Shown here piece by piece: positions 24,001 to 35,855 of a stretch of 64,000 nt of DNA. The stretch is from Adineta steineri (Eukaryota > Rotifera > Eurotatoria > Adinetida > Adinetidae). The notes under the pieces were generated by a model, which did no database searches, was not told where the DNA came from, and saw nothing but the letters and a program-made list of their open reading frames with translations. The stretch lies in the NCBI GenBank assembly GCA_905250115.1, contig CAJNOI010000181.1, positions 87,984 to 151,983 on the forward strand, written 5' to 3'. A program made the translations under genes and the position numbers. How positions within the stretch are numbered: position 1 is the first letter of the stretch; every line of letters begins with the position of its first letter.

Positions 24001-26024
24001 TGTACTATTCATCAAGGAAATGGACCCTATGAAGTACCAAATGTACCTGGTTGTTGGTTTTTTAAAATACCACATAAAGTAAATTGAAAGAATTTTTGTT
24101 CGTTTTCTTTTTGTATTAATTATACAGGATGGGAATGAAAAAAATGTTGGTAATCCATTAGCAAAATCGTTTGGTTCGAAAATTGCTGATGGTACATTAC
24201 GTGCTCATGAATCAACATCTGCTAAATGGCTTCTTCAATGGAGTAAAATGTTAAGTTATTGGGAAAATAATGAAAAAAGAATCAAGTAAAATTATTCTAA
24301 AAAGAGTAAAAATATATATATAGTTAATTTTTAAGATCTCAAATGGCTGTACAAATCAAAGATGATGGTACAGGAATTATTTTACCTCGTGTTGTTGTTG
24401 CTGGTACAGTTACACGACGTGCTGTTGAACCAACATGGTTAACAGCTTCGAATGCTCAAGTAATAATTCAAAAAATATTATCCTATTTTTTCGATTATTA
24501 AACAAAACTATTTTTTAGACAGATCGTATAGGTAGTGAACTTAAAGCTATGGTACAGGCACCGCCTGGTTATTGTTTTGTTGGTGCTGATGTTGATAGTC
24601 AAGAGTTATGGATTGCTTCAATTCTTGCTGATGCTCAATTTGCAGAAATGCATGGTAAATCAAAGAGAATAAATATTTTTAGATTTGAAAAGAAAAGAAT
24701 TAATTTTTTTCGAAAGGTTCAACAGCATTTGGTTGGATGAATTTACAAGGAAAAAAGAAAGATGGAACTGATCTTCATAGTAAAGTAGCTAATTTAGTTG
24801 GTATTAGTCGTGATCAAGCAAAAGTAAGTGAATATAATTATGGTAGAGAAGAATTGTTTGCTAAAACTAACATTCATGATTTTTCTTTGAAAAAAAGAAG
24901 AAGAAATAGTTCAAAACTGATTTATTATTAAGGTATTTAATTATGGACGAATGTATGGAGCAGGAAAAACATTTGCAGAAAAATTATTAATGCAATTCAA
25001 TCATGAATTAACTGTCGATGAAGCAAAAGACAAAGCAGATGTTATGTATTCAAACACAAAAGGAATTAAGTATGATAGCTTTTTTATTTTCGTATGAATA
25101 TCATGATCTTTTTTCAGAGATCGAAAAAGTGGTTTATGGCGAGGCGGTTCAGAATCGGAAATGTTCAATAGTCTTGAAGCAATTGCTCGTAGTAAAACAC
25201 CCGAAACGCCAGTATTAAAATGTCGAATTAGTCGAGCACTTGAACCACATAATGTCGATGAGGCAGTAAGAAGAATTCATTTGTATTAAACTTTCTATAG
25301 TTTAATTATTCATTTTATTAGTATATGACAAGTCGTGTTAATTGGGTTGTACAAAGTTCAGCTGTTGATTATCTTCATTTAATGCTTGTTTGTATGAAAT
25401 GGTTGATTGATACATATAATATACGATGTCGATTTGTTTTGAGTAAATAATATATATTGTATGAGTTAATTGAGGTCTTTATCAATGATTTAGGTATTCA
25501 TGATGAAGTTCGATATATATGTCATATTGATGATCGGTAAGAAAATAATTAGACAAAATTTCTTCGAATAAAATTTTCTATTTCTTTTAGATATCGAGCA
25601 TCTCTTGCATTACAAATTACTAATTTATTAACTCGTGCTATGTTTGCTAGTTGTTTAAACATGAATGATTTACCAGCGGTGAGTTCTTTTTTTCTGTTTA
25701 AATCAATTTTCTAACTATTATGTATATTTTAGTCAGTGGCATTTTTCAGTTCAATTGATGTTGATCGATGTTTAAGAAAAGAACCTTTTATGGATTGTAA
25801 AACACCGAGTAATCCATTAGGTCTTGAAGCAGCATATAACATTCCACCAGGTATTTTTATTTTTATCATTTTTTCTTAATGAATTTACGTAAATTATAGG
25901 TGAATCGTTAACAATTAGTGAGATTCTCACACTAACAAATAAAACATTAGAATTACCGAAACCTCAATCATCAACAAATAAACAATTAGAGTTACAGGAA
26001 CCTGTAACTATTGTTGAGAAATAG
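21067..26024 (+). CDS. POLG: Mitochondrial DNA polymerase gamma catalytic subunit
   Basis: About twenty exons. The start [19 protein letters not shown] is Arg-rich and suits a mitochondrial presequence. Family A exonuclease motifs follow: VFDVETLV (Exo I), [10 protein letters not shown] (Exo II) and [12 protein letters not shown] (Exo III). Then a spacer/thumb with GWGYLVPG and HHQGNGPY-like blocks, and polymerase motifs [14 protein letters not shown] (A), [11 protein letters not shown] (B) and IHDEVRY (C), with SRALEPHNV and [19 protein letters not shown] as in animal POLG. It replicates and proofreads mitochondrial DNA. All catalytic Asp and Tyr residues seen are intact. Intron 22200-22611 (412 bp) holds a MITE; the exon after it reads [28 protein letters not shown] acceptor ends directly before the ATG, so the mRNA may be trans-spliced or have a 5'-UTR intron. 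Confidence 0.96.
22246..22555. mobile_element. MITE-like element, family B, inside a POLG intron
   Basis: About 310 bp with inverted ends of about 45-50 bp: the left end ATCTCTCGTTTTCTTTCATT continues CATATCTCATTTAGTTGGGTATA; the right end is the reverse complement of nearly the same sequence and finishes GAACGAACGAAAACGAGAGA. Interior has no ORF. It explains almost all of this unusually long intron. No clear target-site duplication could be fixed (GTC versus GTA next to the ends). Confidence 0.8.
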
Positions 26025-26291
26025 TAACTTATTGATGAAAATTTTCTTTTGTAATAAACTATATTATGAAAATCTTCAATGAATTTATGAATATCATCGA
26101 ATATTATAATAAGTTATATATAGGGTATGTGTATGGGTATGTAGAAAAAGAAAAGACACCCACGCCCTCAAGATGAGTATTTTCAAATAAAAGTTTTTAT
26201 TCAATCAAATATTCGTATAAAACTAGGTTTTCTCGAGAGCAATGGTACCAAAATTGACTCATTTTGAAGTAGCTGTGTAGGTTTATGATAA
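26025..26291. other. Short convergent intergenic region (POLG / F-box-LRR)
   Basis: 267 bp between two facing stop codons, containing an AATAAA-like site near 26053 and a telomere-like palindrome at 26121-26172. Confidence 0.6.
26121..26172. repeat. Telomere-like facing palindrome, copy 5
   Basis: TAGGGTATGTGTATGGGTAT on the left, GACACCCACGCCCTCAAG on the right, about 15 bp A-rich spacer. It sits in the middle of a 267-bp gap between two convergent genes, about 100 bp past the POLG stop. Confidence 0.75.
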
Positions 26292-28696
26292 TTAAAAGAT
26301 GATCTTCATTTCTAAATGCGTTTGGAAGATTTCAATAAAACGTTCATTACCACCTGTAGCAATTTTATTGTTCGAGAGATCAAGTGTCAACAATGTCTGT
26401 ATATTTGAATAAGCAAGAAATTGTAAAATAGAACATTCACACGAAATTACTTTGTTTTTTATGATAGCATTAATTAGATGCTTTGCTCCTTGAATACTGA
26501 TACAGTTTGATTTGAGAATAAGTGTAGTTAATACCTATATTAAATAAATATGCTATGCTAAAATGAAATATGAAATTTACTCTGTTTTCCGCTAATAAAT
26601 TAATTAGAAATCCAACTCCTCGATCAGTAATTCCATTATTTGAGAAATCAAGTGTAGTCAATGTCTAGACATATTCATGAACGGTCAAATGTAAAAAAGA
26701 AGAAGAAGATGAATTTAATACTTGATTTTCTCGTAAAACTTCGGAAAAACATTGCAGCCCTTGTAACCCAATAGTACATCTTTCCAAAAATAATCCACTC
26801 AGTGTCTGTAGAAGAACTTAGTCAAATGATAAGACAATAAGCGAGATGTTACTTTATTTGTTAAGAGAGCATTAGCGAATTGTTTTGCTCCTTCAGAACC
26901 AATCGAATTCATTCCAAGATGAATTTCAATAAGTGTCTATATCAATGAATAAGAAGAAGAAGATGACACTGATAAAATCCTACTTGATTTTGTCTTAGAG
27001 CATTAGCTAATTGTTGTGCACCTTCTGCACCAATGTCATTTCCTTCAAGATAAAGTCTAGTGAGTGTCTGCATTCATAAATGAATGAATGATAGAATATT
27101 AGAAAATATTACTCGATTTTTCTTTAGAGCAGCAGCTATGTAATGTGTTCCCTGATCCATGATTTGATTATGTCCTAGTTGAAGTGTACAGAGTGTCTAA
27201 TAAAATAATGATTCGTGAACAATAAAACGAAAAAGAAATCCAATCTGACATCGTTTTTCATTAGAGCAGCTGCAATAGATTGTGTTCCGTGTATACCAAT
27301 ATGATTGTAATTAAGCATAAATATTGTTAATCTCTGAATAAAGTAATCAGTTGTAATTCGAATAGAAGCAGATATGATACTTTATTTTTTAATAGAATAT
27401 TTGCTACATCTTGTGCTCCTTGAACTCCGATATCATTGAGAGAGAGATCAAGTGTAGTCAATGTCTAAAGCAAATAAGAATGAAAGAATAAAATAAAATG
27501 TTAAATATGAGTACATGGTTATGTCGTAAAGCATATTCAAGATATTTGATTCCTTGATCACCGATATGATTGTTTTCTAGTTCTATTGTTGTGATCGTCT
27601 ATATATGAATGATAGAACGAGCATGAATAGAAATGAATGATTTATCTTACTTGATTTTTTAAAAGAGTATTAGATAAATATTCTACTCCTTGAGGTCCTA
27701 GTTTATTAATTCCAAGATATAATGTAGTCAATGTCTATAGATAAGATAATTAAAGAATATAGAGGAGAAATTAAGATGTTACTTTATTTGTTTCTAGAGT
27801 TTTGGCTAAATATTTTGTACCTTGTGAATCAATTTGATTGAATCTGAGATGAAGTTTAGTTAATATCTATATTTATCAATTGGTTAAGCAGAGATTCAAA
27901 CATTTAATCTACTTTATTTTGTTGTAGAGCATTGCTTATATATTGAAGTTCTTCTAAACTGATTGGATTACCTTCAATATACAAAGTCGTGAGTGTCTGT
28001 TTAAAGAAACGAATGCATAAAAAGATAATGTTATGCAGAATAATTACTTGATTATGTGAGAGAGCATATGCTAAACTTTGGATTCTTTGTTCACTGATTT
28101 TAATCAAAAAAAGACGAAGTGTAATGAGTGTCTAAATGAAAGATTGATTAAATATTTTCCGTAGATGATCAATATGAAGATACTTTGTTTTGTTGTAAAG
28201 CATTGAACAAATGTTGTTCACCTTGAGAATCTATTTGTATATGATCGATTCTAAGTGTAGTCAGTATCTGTATCAATATATGCTTAAATGTAAGAGCAAT
28301 GGTGAAAAAAGAGAAATTGAATGTTACTTTGTTTTCTCGTAGAATATTTCCGAGATAATTTGTTTGTTTGAAAGAAATTCTATTGGGAGTTAAATGAAGT
28401 GTGTTTAATGTCTGAACAACAAAAGAATATTCATTTTCTACTTATAATTATATTCCTAAAAAGTCTCTCATCGTAAGTAACAAATTTATTTCTTTAATAA
28501 AAAACGATTGTGTGTAGTAAATACATGGCTTGTCGCTAGTCGAAGACAATATTACCTGATATCGAATGTATTTGTCTATGATGGAATTGAGTTTTGTGCA
28601 AACATTTCTACATGATAGAAGAAGTGTTATTTCATCAACATTATCAAGGATTCGATAGATCAATTCAGCAGGTAATGTATGTAATAATCCAATCAT
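26292..28696 (-). CDS. F-box/leucine-rich-repeat protein, one LRR per exon
   Basis: First exon 28556-28696 encodes MIGLLHTLPAELIYRILDNV then DEITLLLSCRNVCTKLNSII, an F-box-like helix set. It is followed by sixteen LRR exons. Fifteen are exactly 84 bp (28 residues, phase 0), for example 28328-28411, 28184-28267, 28048-28131 and on to 26451-26534, separated by introns of 45-60 bp. The last exon, 26292-26396, adds a short tail. Repeats read TLTTLDFSNNGITDRGVGFL..., i.e. LxxLxLxxNxIxxxGxxxL of the ribonuclease-inhibitor type found in NLR proteins. It could be a substrate-recognition subunit of an SCF ubiquitin ligase; target unknown. The 144-bp first intron is inferred. No frame breaks seen in any repeat. 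Its 3' end faces POLG. Confidence 0.85.
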
Positions 28697-29100
28697 TCTA
28701 TCAGATATTATTTCAATACTACGTATGATGATTGACTGACTGATATATCATTAGAAAAGAAATGAACTGTTTTGATAAGAATGACAAAACTTGAAAGATT
28801 TCCATTGAAGTAATGATCGATTTATATTTTCTTTGTATTTTAAATGAGATGCAAATTATTGTCAACGTTGACTTTTCTCTTTTATTCAAGGTCGTTTATA
28901 GTGAATATTTTTAGTTGAAAGATGAAAATCAAAATTTTTGAGAAGAAATTAAATGTATTGCATAAACAAATAGTTATTAATGACGTCAACAACATTATTA
29001 TAGGTAGTTTTAGATCATAAAGTCGTCGATTGTTATTATTTTCCTTCATAATGGTTCGTTCCACTAATTGGAAAAATAATTTTTCAAAGATAATCGCATA

Positions 29101-29152
29101 TTGAGGATGCGCGTGGGTATTTTCTTTCATTCACATTCGCACGAACCTTAAG
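29101..29152. repeat. Telomere-like facing palindrome, copy 6
   Basis: TTGAGGATGCGCGTGGGTAT faces CACATTCGCACGAACCTTAAG across a T-rich centre (TTTCTTTCATT). Confidence 0.6.
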
Positions 29153-29159
29153 TCAAATA

Positions 29160-29205
29160 CTAGAGGGTATGGGTATTTTCCTTTTGCTGCACTCACACCT
29201 TTGAT
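29160..29205. repeat. Telomere-like facing palindrome, copy 7
   Basis: CTAGAGGGTATGGGTATTTT on the left, TGCACTCACACCTTTG on the right; only 8 bp from copy 6 and in the same order. Confidence 0.6.
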
Positions 29206-29383
29206 TTATAGTGAAAATTTATTAATGATTTCTCTTCTTATCATTCAAGTATAATAATAATAATAAATCTTTGTATGTAATCACGTTACGTTTTTGATTG
29301 ATGATCTCTTTAATAGTTAAATACACATCTATTCTTTATTTCACAAGCATTTATATTATTTTTTCTAATAACTATATAGTCAT

Positions 29384-29446
29384 CGGGTGTGGGTATCGAT
29401 GTGAGTGTAAGTATCAGTTTAAGCTCACATCCATGCCCACCCTCAA
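29384..29446. repeat. Telomere-like facing palindrome, copy 8
   Basis: CGGGTGTGGGTATCGATGTG then AGTGTAAG on the left; AGCTCACATCCATGCCCACC then CTCAAA on the right. Both arms are long. It lies about 50 bp from the assembly gap. Confidence 0.75.
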
Positions 29447-29497
29447 AAAATAGATCAACTTGATGAGGTTCATGCTATTTATTGTATTGGTAGTATT

Positions 29498-29597
29498 NNN
29501 NNNNNNNNNNNNNNNNNNNNNNNNNNNNNNNNNNNNNNNNNNNNNNNNNNNNNNNNNNNNNNNNNNNNNNNNNNNNNNNNNNNNNNNNNNNNNNNNN
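29498..29597. other. Scaffold gap (100 N)
   Basis: Exactly 100 N, a conventional unknown-size gap. Order, orientation and distance of everything to its right relative to the left are therefore a scaffolding inference, not contiguous sequence. Confidence 0.99.
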
Positions 29598-31039
29598 ATA
29601 TGTCAAACATTATGTCAATGTATAGAACTAACGCATCAACACTAATTGCTGATCGTGACAATGATTGTGGACTTTACAAAGTGGCTTGTTGTCCTTGTTC
29701 GTCGTCATTAAATGGGGATCATTAACGTTGACGGGACAAAAAGTCAATCTCAAAAAATGTATTCTCTCTCTTCTATTTATTACACAGCATTTTCTGTCAT
29801 TGATGAAGCATAAAGAAAAACAGAATGAATATATAGTAGAAGACCAAGGAAAAATAAGCTTGATCGACTCCATTTGTATTTTTTGCCAGACAGAAAACTA
29901 GCAGTTGTGTGTTATCATAAAAGATTTTTTAGCAACGTTTCCCTTGATCTATTTCTATACTATTAATTTTCTCTTCTTTCACCTGTGAATACAAATCAAA
30001 TTACTAAAATTCTCTAATGATGATTGCACTAGATCATCATTAAATAAATAAACGCTATGTCAAAGAGTATACACACACACACACACATATCAGAAAAAAA
30101 TAAATTGATTAGATGATAGTATTCGATAACTTTTTATAGACACACACACATACACACAACCAGTAGCATATTGTATTCTATTTATTAAGTAATAGTAACA
30201 GGCACCACCACCACTGTCGGATTTATACATTTGATCTTATAATAACAAAAATGGGAGAATTATTTTGATTAATCAAGTAATAGCAGATGACGAAATTGGA
30301 GCTCATCATAACTACATATAAAGTAAAAGAACATAACAACGTTTTTTTTTTAATAAAGTCAGGTGTAGCGGAAACGGAAAGAAAACAGATTATTTTTCAT
30401 ATTCGTCCTATCATAATAGACTCTTGACAAAATAATTATTAAACTCGTTTCTATTCTCTCAAAACATCCCTGAAGAAATCTCTCTCGTTTATTTTTACAA
30501 TAACATTAATCTTCAATCTTATTTCTCTATTTGTTGTTTTTCTCGATCCTACAAAACTAATAAGTTTCTAATGAACATGAACTTATTTGCATAAGATTTT
30601 TACTCATGCACATATGACAAATGAATAGAATAATTTTTTGTTATTTAGTTTTACAAAAATAAACATTATTTTGATAAAAATATTTCTCTAATTTTTAATA
30701 AAACTAAAATCGATTTATAATTTGTACAAAAAAGAGGAAAAACAAACAAACCAGTTCAACATATAATTTCTAAAAAATAATAAAATAAAATAAAATAAAT
30801 CTACCTTAGTTATATAATGTTTTATATAGGAAATATCACAGATATTTAAACTGAATGTTCACTACAAAAATACTTCATATCATTGGTTGTTATGGTTTGT
30901 TTATTAATTTGTTTTATTGTTGATAAATTAAGTGCATCAATAAGTGACATATTTTCAAATATTAAATCATCATCATCATTATTTTCGTTAATATAAGAAT
31001 TTTTTTGACAATATAATGCATTCATCTGTAATAAAGCAC
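29598..31039 (-). repeat. Right arm of the ~1.44 kb inverted duplication
   Basis: Reverse complement of 1-1441, starting at the first base after the gap and running into the last exon of the MGRN1-like gene. Paired coordinates sum to 31040 near the gene and 31039 after the A9/T10 run, showing one single-base indel. Apart from the gene 3' end at 30846-31039 it holds no supportable gene. Confidence 0.95.
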
Positions 31040-32257
31040 GAAATGGTATACGACATATAGGACAATTAGTTGATTGAAATTTTAGATTTTCAGCACATGA
31101 ACTACATAAACAAATATGTCGACATGGAAGTAATAAAACATTACGTATATCAGTTAAACAAATTACACATGTGCTTTCATTTAATGATATATCCAAATTA
31201 GATGAAGAATTTAAAAATGGTTCATTTTCATTAAGATTTGATGTTGAAATAATTTGAATTAAAGATTTATTTTGTTGATTAGTTTTAGAAGATTTCGATG
31301 AATAATTTTCAATACCATATAATTCAAATAATTTAAATACTATACCATTATAAACATGCTTTTGATTAAGTAAAACAACAGATACACGATCAAGTGTTAT
31401 GGGTAATGTTGTATCATTTAATCGAAGTAGTTTTATTGTTGCTAATACAATATGGAATTGATCAAATGTTGGAAATGATGTTGTTGTTGTCGTTGTTGAA
31501 TTTCTATAGCAGAAAAAAATAGTAATTATCTAAAAAAAAATTTTTTTTCTTACTTATTTAATTCTCGACAAATGATCACAAGTGGATATACACGATTTTT
31601 CATTGTACAATTATGATGATTTTCACGTAATATAGATAAAGGAAAATGAATGTCATTTGGTATTGATGAAAATATTTGTCCATGACCAGCAGATCGAATA
31701 AATGCATAAGATTGTTGAAATGTATTTGAATAATTTGTTTTCTCACAACATACATATGATAATGATCCATTATTATTTGTATATAATTCATGTGCCATAA
31801 AATAGACTTGAAAATAAATAGAATTAAATAAAATATTAAAAAGAGAAATTTCCTTACTGTATATCTGTACAGGACAATCAGCATCGAATGTAAAATCAAT
31901 TGAACAATAATCATCATGACAATGAATTAATTTCAATGAATCTCTTCGTATCGCTATTGTACATTGAATAGGATGTGTTATCGTTGAATGATTCGTTTCT
32001 GGTAATGATATATGTAGATGTATAGGATTTAATGAATCTTTCCTTGAAGTTGAATAATAATATTCATTGAAAAGACATGTATTTGGTTGCGTATTAACTA
32101 GAAAATGTTTTGATCCTAAATAAAATTGATTTAATAAATGTTGTTGTTTCTGACGTCGACGTCGACGTTTCTTATATTTGGAATTTGTTTGAACATTTCT
32201 ATTATCAGTTTCTGTTGGTGAGGAAAATAATGATATTACACTATAATATATCCCCAT
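30846..32257 (-). CDS. Mahogunin (MGRN1/RNF157)-like RING E3 ubiquitin ligase
   Basis: Three exons (32257-31858, 31806-31554 and 31503-30846), about 436 residues. It starts MG, as in MGRN1 where Gly2 can be myristoylated. The conserved MGRN/LOG2-type domain is visible as RRDSLKLIHCHDD, SIDFTFDADCPVQIY and DRVSVVLLNQKHVYNG with FKLFELYGIEN. The C3HC4 RING reads CVICLTDIRNVLLLPCRHIC then LCSSCAENLKF and NCPICRIPFRALLQ, with all zinc ligands present. The family ubiquitinates receptors and trafficking proteins such as TSG101. Its 3' third is duplicated at 1-194. It is divergent from the AF10-like gene with only 188 bp between start codons. Confidence 0.92.
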
Positions 32258-32445
32258 TTAGTAAATTCCAAAATAAGAAACAAACATGATATTGTTTAAA
32301 TCCATTCTGTCCATGACCATATTTTACCAATGATCTTTGATCAACCATTGAAAAAATTTGTTGCGTCCTCTATCATGATGAATCATAACAAAGCAGCTGA
32401 GTGTAGTGTCTCGTTCGTTTCCTTTTTTTGTTCTATTTGTACTCA
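32258..32445. promoter_or_regulatory. Short divergent promoter region (MGRN1-like / AF10-like)
   Basis: 188 bp separate the two start codons, so both promoters and 5' UTRs must share this stretch. No TATA box in a convincing position on either side. Confidence 0.5.
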
Positions 32446-34662
32446 ATGAAAAATTCTAAAGCAGTATTGTCAATCGATAAATATGATAAAAATTCGAAAA
32501 CGAATCATAATTTTCAATATAAAACGATGATAAATAATGAAGAATTAGTTGGTGGTTGTTGTGTCTGTTCTGATGATCAAGGTTTTTCAAATAATGCACT
32601 TGTTTACTGTGATGGAAAAGGATGTACAGTTGCTTGTCATACTGGTAAGAAAAAAAAAATCTTAATTAAAATAATTTAAATCCTAATTGATTTATTAAGC
32701 ATGTTATGGAATTGTATCAATTCCTGATGGTGATTGGTATTGTCGTCGATGTGAAGCAGGAGAAATTCAAGCAGTAAACAAAAACGTTTTATATAAATTT
32801 TTAATAATATGTTATTTTTTTTTATAGCCATGTCGTTTATGTCCGACGATTGAAGGGGCAATGAAACGTACATCTGATGATGGTTGGGCACATGTTATAT
32901 GTGCACTTTATATACCTGAAGTTTCATTTGGTAATAATTCAACTATGGAACCAATAATATTATCAGAAATTCCATCAACACGTTTTCAACAAATATGTTC
33001 ATTATGTAAGAAAAATGGACGTACAGATTCTGATGCAATGAAAGGTGCTTGTTGCGAATGTACAGTTAAAAATTGTTCACAATTATTTCATGTTACATGT
33101 GCACAACAAGCTGGCTTATTATACGAAGATGTAAGAAAAAATAATTGTCAATATCCAATTTATTGTGAACAACATCAACCGAAATTTTCAGTAAGACAAA
33201 ATATAAAACAAAACAATTAATAATCAAAATATTTATCTTTTTTTTAGAAATTTCTGAGACAAATACCCCCATTTCGATACAAATCATCAGATCAGAAACA
33301 TGTAAATAAAATATTTTCGATTTATTTTTCTGATCTTTTTTTTCGTTTAATATTAGAATTCAACTAGTAAATCATTAATAGCAGTAACAAAACAAAAATT
33401 AAACCATGAAACTAGTCAAAATCCATCACAAGTTGATCCTTTAATGAATCTTTCACAATTTGTTGAATTAAATAAAGACGAAGGAACTTCATTAACATCA
33501 TCAAATCAAAATCAACCATCGACTGATATCACAAAATCATCGAATACTAATATTGAACCACAATTATTAACATCGAAATGTACAAATGATGATACTCATG
33601 TTTTAGAAAAAAAGATTGTAACTCCAAAAATCAAGTAAATTTGATATTTGTTTTTTTGTAATTTAAAATTTTTTCTATTAGAACTGAAGAGAATGATATT
33701 GATTATCCAATAATCAGAAAACCTCAAATTAATAAAGATGAACAATTAAGAAAAAAACGTCAACATTCGAATGAAGGTGGTCCAAGACCTGTTGGTCGTC
33801 CTCCAAAGAAAACACTTGTAACACAAGAAAAACAAATTAATACTTCTTTACCTGTAAAAACTGAAGAACCTCAAGAAAAAAATGATCGAATTCATATTAA
33901 TTTTTATCCTCGTCGACCATTAACAAATTCTTCAACAACGGAACAACAACAACAACGTTTATCTACACCTCAAACATTAGAAGAATTTCTTGAACAAGAA
34001 TGGGAATCAACAAGTGATTTTTTACTTCAACAAACAATGCCACATGATGTTTCATCATTATTATCATGTTTATATCAATTTAAATCTGAAAATGCAAGTT
34101 TACAAAAAAAAATTGATGAACTTAAACATCGACGAGATTCTTTACGTGTTACAAATTCTAATTTACGTCGTAAACTTTCAGAAATTATACCAATTAATGA
34201 TACAACTAATGATGTACCACGTCTTCCAATAAATCATCATCATCAATCTATAATTAAAACAAGTAAATCACCAAATATTGAAAATCAACGAAAACTAACA
34301 CAAATGACTTCATCGGAAATTGATTATTTTTCAAATCATTCAACTTCATCGTCATCATCTTTACCCTATGAATCAATAAATCCATATACAATGATAAAAA
34401 ATGAACGAATACCACCACCACCACCACCACTACCACCAACGAATGGTCTTAGTTTGGAACTTCTTTCACAAATTCTTACAACGAATGGTCCACAATTATT
34501 TGCACCAACATGGAATATATCTGTAAATCATTTTTATTAATTATATCTAGAATATAAAATATACTTTTTCAATAGAATTTTGGTTACGCAAATTTTCCAG
34601 GAGCAAACGCAATATCACTATCTGAACAATCTATTATACGTTCATATCCACCATTTGAATAA
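32446..34662 (+). CDS. AF10/AF17 (MLLT10/MLLT6) family PHD-finger protein
   Basis: Seven or so exons. The N-terminal PZP module is a PHD finger (CCVCSDDQGF, LVYCDGKGCTVACHTACYGI, WYCRRCEAG), a zinc knuckle (CRLCPTIEGAMKRTSDDGWAHVICALYIPEV) and an extended PHD (CSLCKKNG, CSQLFHVTCAQQAGLLYED). A central disordered region has an AT-hook (RPVGRPPKK). The C-terminus has the octapeptide motif and leucine zipper: LEEFLEQEWESTSDFLLQQ, then DVSSLLSCLYQFKSENASLQ and KKIDELKHRRDSL, matching the AF10 segment that binds DOT1L. AF10 proteins read unmodified H3K27 and direct H3K79 methylation. The start at 32446 gives the shortest N-terminus before the PHD. Gene appears intact. Confidence 0.93.
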
Positions 34663-35855
34663 TAATATTAAAATCGTCTTCTTTTTTTTTGTTGAGTATT
34701 TTTTAGAACAGATCCTAATGATTATATAGCATATGCATTTATTATTTAGCGATAAAATCTATATCTATTTCTTTCTCTCTCTATATATATACTTACATGT
34801 CTTGTAAATGATTTTCTATGAAAAGAATTTATTTGTCATATGAAGCATTTTAATTTATCAGGAATTTTCTCTATATCTATTTTAATCGAACAGTTCGTTT
34901 TACTGTTACTCTCACCATTGTAGTCGTCTTCTATTCAATTGTATAATTAATCATGCAGATTATTTTTTGTTGTATATTATTGCATGTATTTCATTGTATG
35001 CATTTTTTTGTTGTTGTTTTTATTGTGAATATTTATACATTTTTTTTTCCTTCCGATGATATTGTGTTTAAATAAAAGGAATAATTAAATAAATCATAGA
35101 AGTATCATATGATGAATATATAAATAGATTTAATAGTTAGTAATCGGATAGTTTGATGAATTGAACGAGATGTTATGTTTGACTAACATTGATATAGTAT
35201 AAATTTTAAAACGAATTGTATAGAATATTTCTATATAAATTCCATAACGATATCTCGAAAAAATGTATGTTTATACATATTTTATCTATCACAAATAATA
35301 TCCCTTCCGAGGCGATGTAAGCCACCTGTGGTTTACACTTTGTATTTCATATCTTAATGCGTTTTATTAAAAAAACAGGATATACCATAAGATGCAGCAT
35401 GAAGCGCCTTACAATCTATATTGTGAATTCTAATTTATGTCAATTGTGTACAAACCTCGACGTAAAATACTATGGTCTTGAAGCAACTTTAAAGTTTTGG
35501 TTGCACACAGTTTTGCGTTGTCTTGAAAACAAAAAGTATACAATTGAAGTAAGTGCTATAGTGTATATTGTAGAGCTTTTCACACTGCATCTTGTGGTAT
35601 ATTTTGTTTTCAAATAAAACGTATTTATTTATGAGAACTGAATCGCTACGGGAGGATTAAAAATGAATATTGACTATTTATCAAAAAACAAACTTTAAGT
35701 TGATAATGATGTAACATATATCTAACTGATTATGAGTACAAAAAAAAACACTTACAATGCAGAACATATCGTTCTGTTCTTCAGTTAAGATAAGAAGAGC
35801 AAAACAAAAGATTCAAAAAACTAAAGTCAAAACACATTTATATGAAAATTTTATT
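34663..35855. other. Intergenic, 1.2 kb, with a family-A MITE
   Basis: AF10-like 3' flank, a small hairpin at about 35312-35337 (ATGTAAGCCACC-TGTGGTTTACA), and the MITE at about 35360-35621. No gene; the open frame at 35357-35617 is the MITE interior. An in-frame ATG at 35757, upstream of the next gene, is considered non-coding. Confidence 0.6.
35360..35621. mobile_element. MITE-like hairpin element, family A, copy 2
   Basis: About 260 bp. The left end reads GCGTTTTATTAA, then GGATATACCATAAGATGCAG and CATGAAGCGCCTTACAAT. The right end is the inverted match ATTGTAGAGCTTTTCACACT then GCATCTTGTGGTATATTTTG and CAAATAAAACG. Terminal inverted repeats extend about 50-55 bp; much of the interior also folds back (CAATTGTGTAC ... 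GTATACAATTG). Shares its repeat core with copy 1 at 8114-8343. Confidence 0.75.

Larger units (their letters stand above)
28697..29497. other. F-box-LRR 5' flank up to the scaffold gap
   Basis: No gene. Three telomere-like palindromes (29101-29152, 29160-29205 and 29384-29446) cluster in the last 400 bp before the gap, the densest concentration in the window. Confidence 0.6.

Noticed and set aside
12075..29446. CRISPR-like array from the spaced G-rich/C-rich units
   Set aside because: Copies are kilobases apart, palindromic and in eukaryotic DNA; no regular repeat-spacer order.
35357..35617. 86-residue open frame
   Set aside because: It coincides almost exactly with the family-A MITE and shows no protein features.
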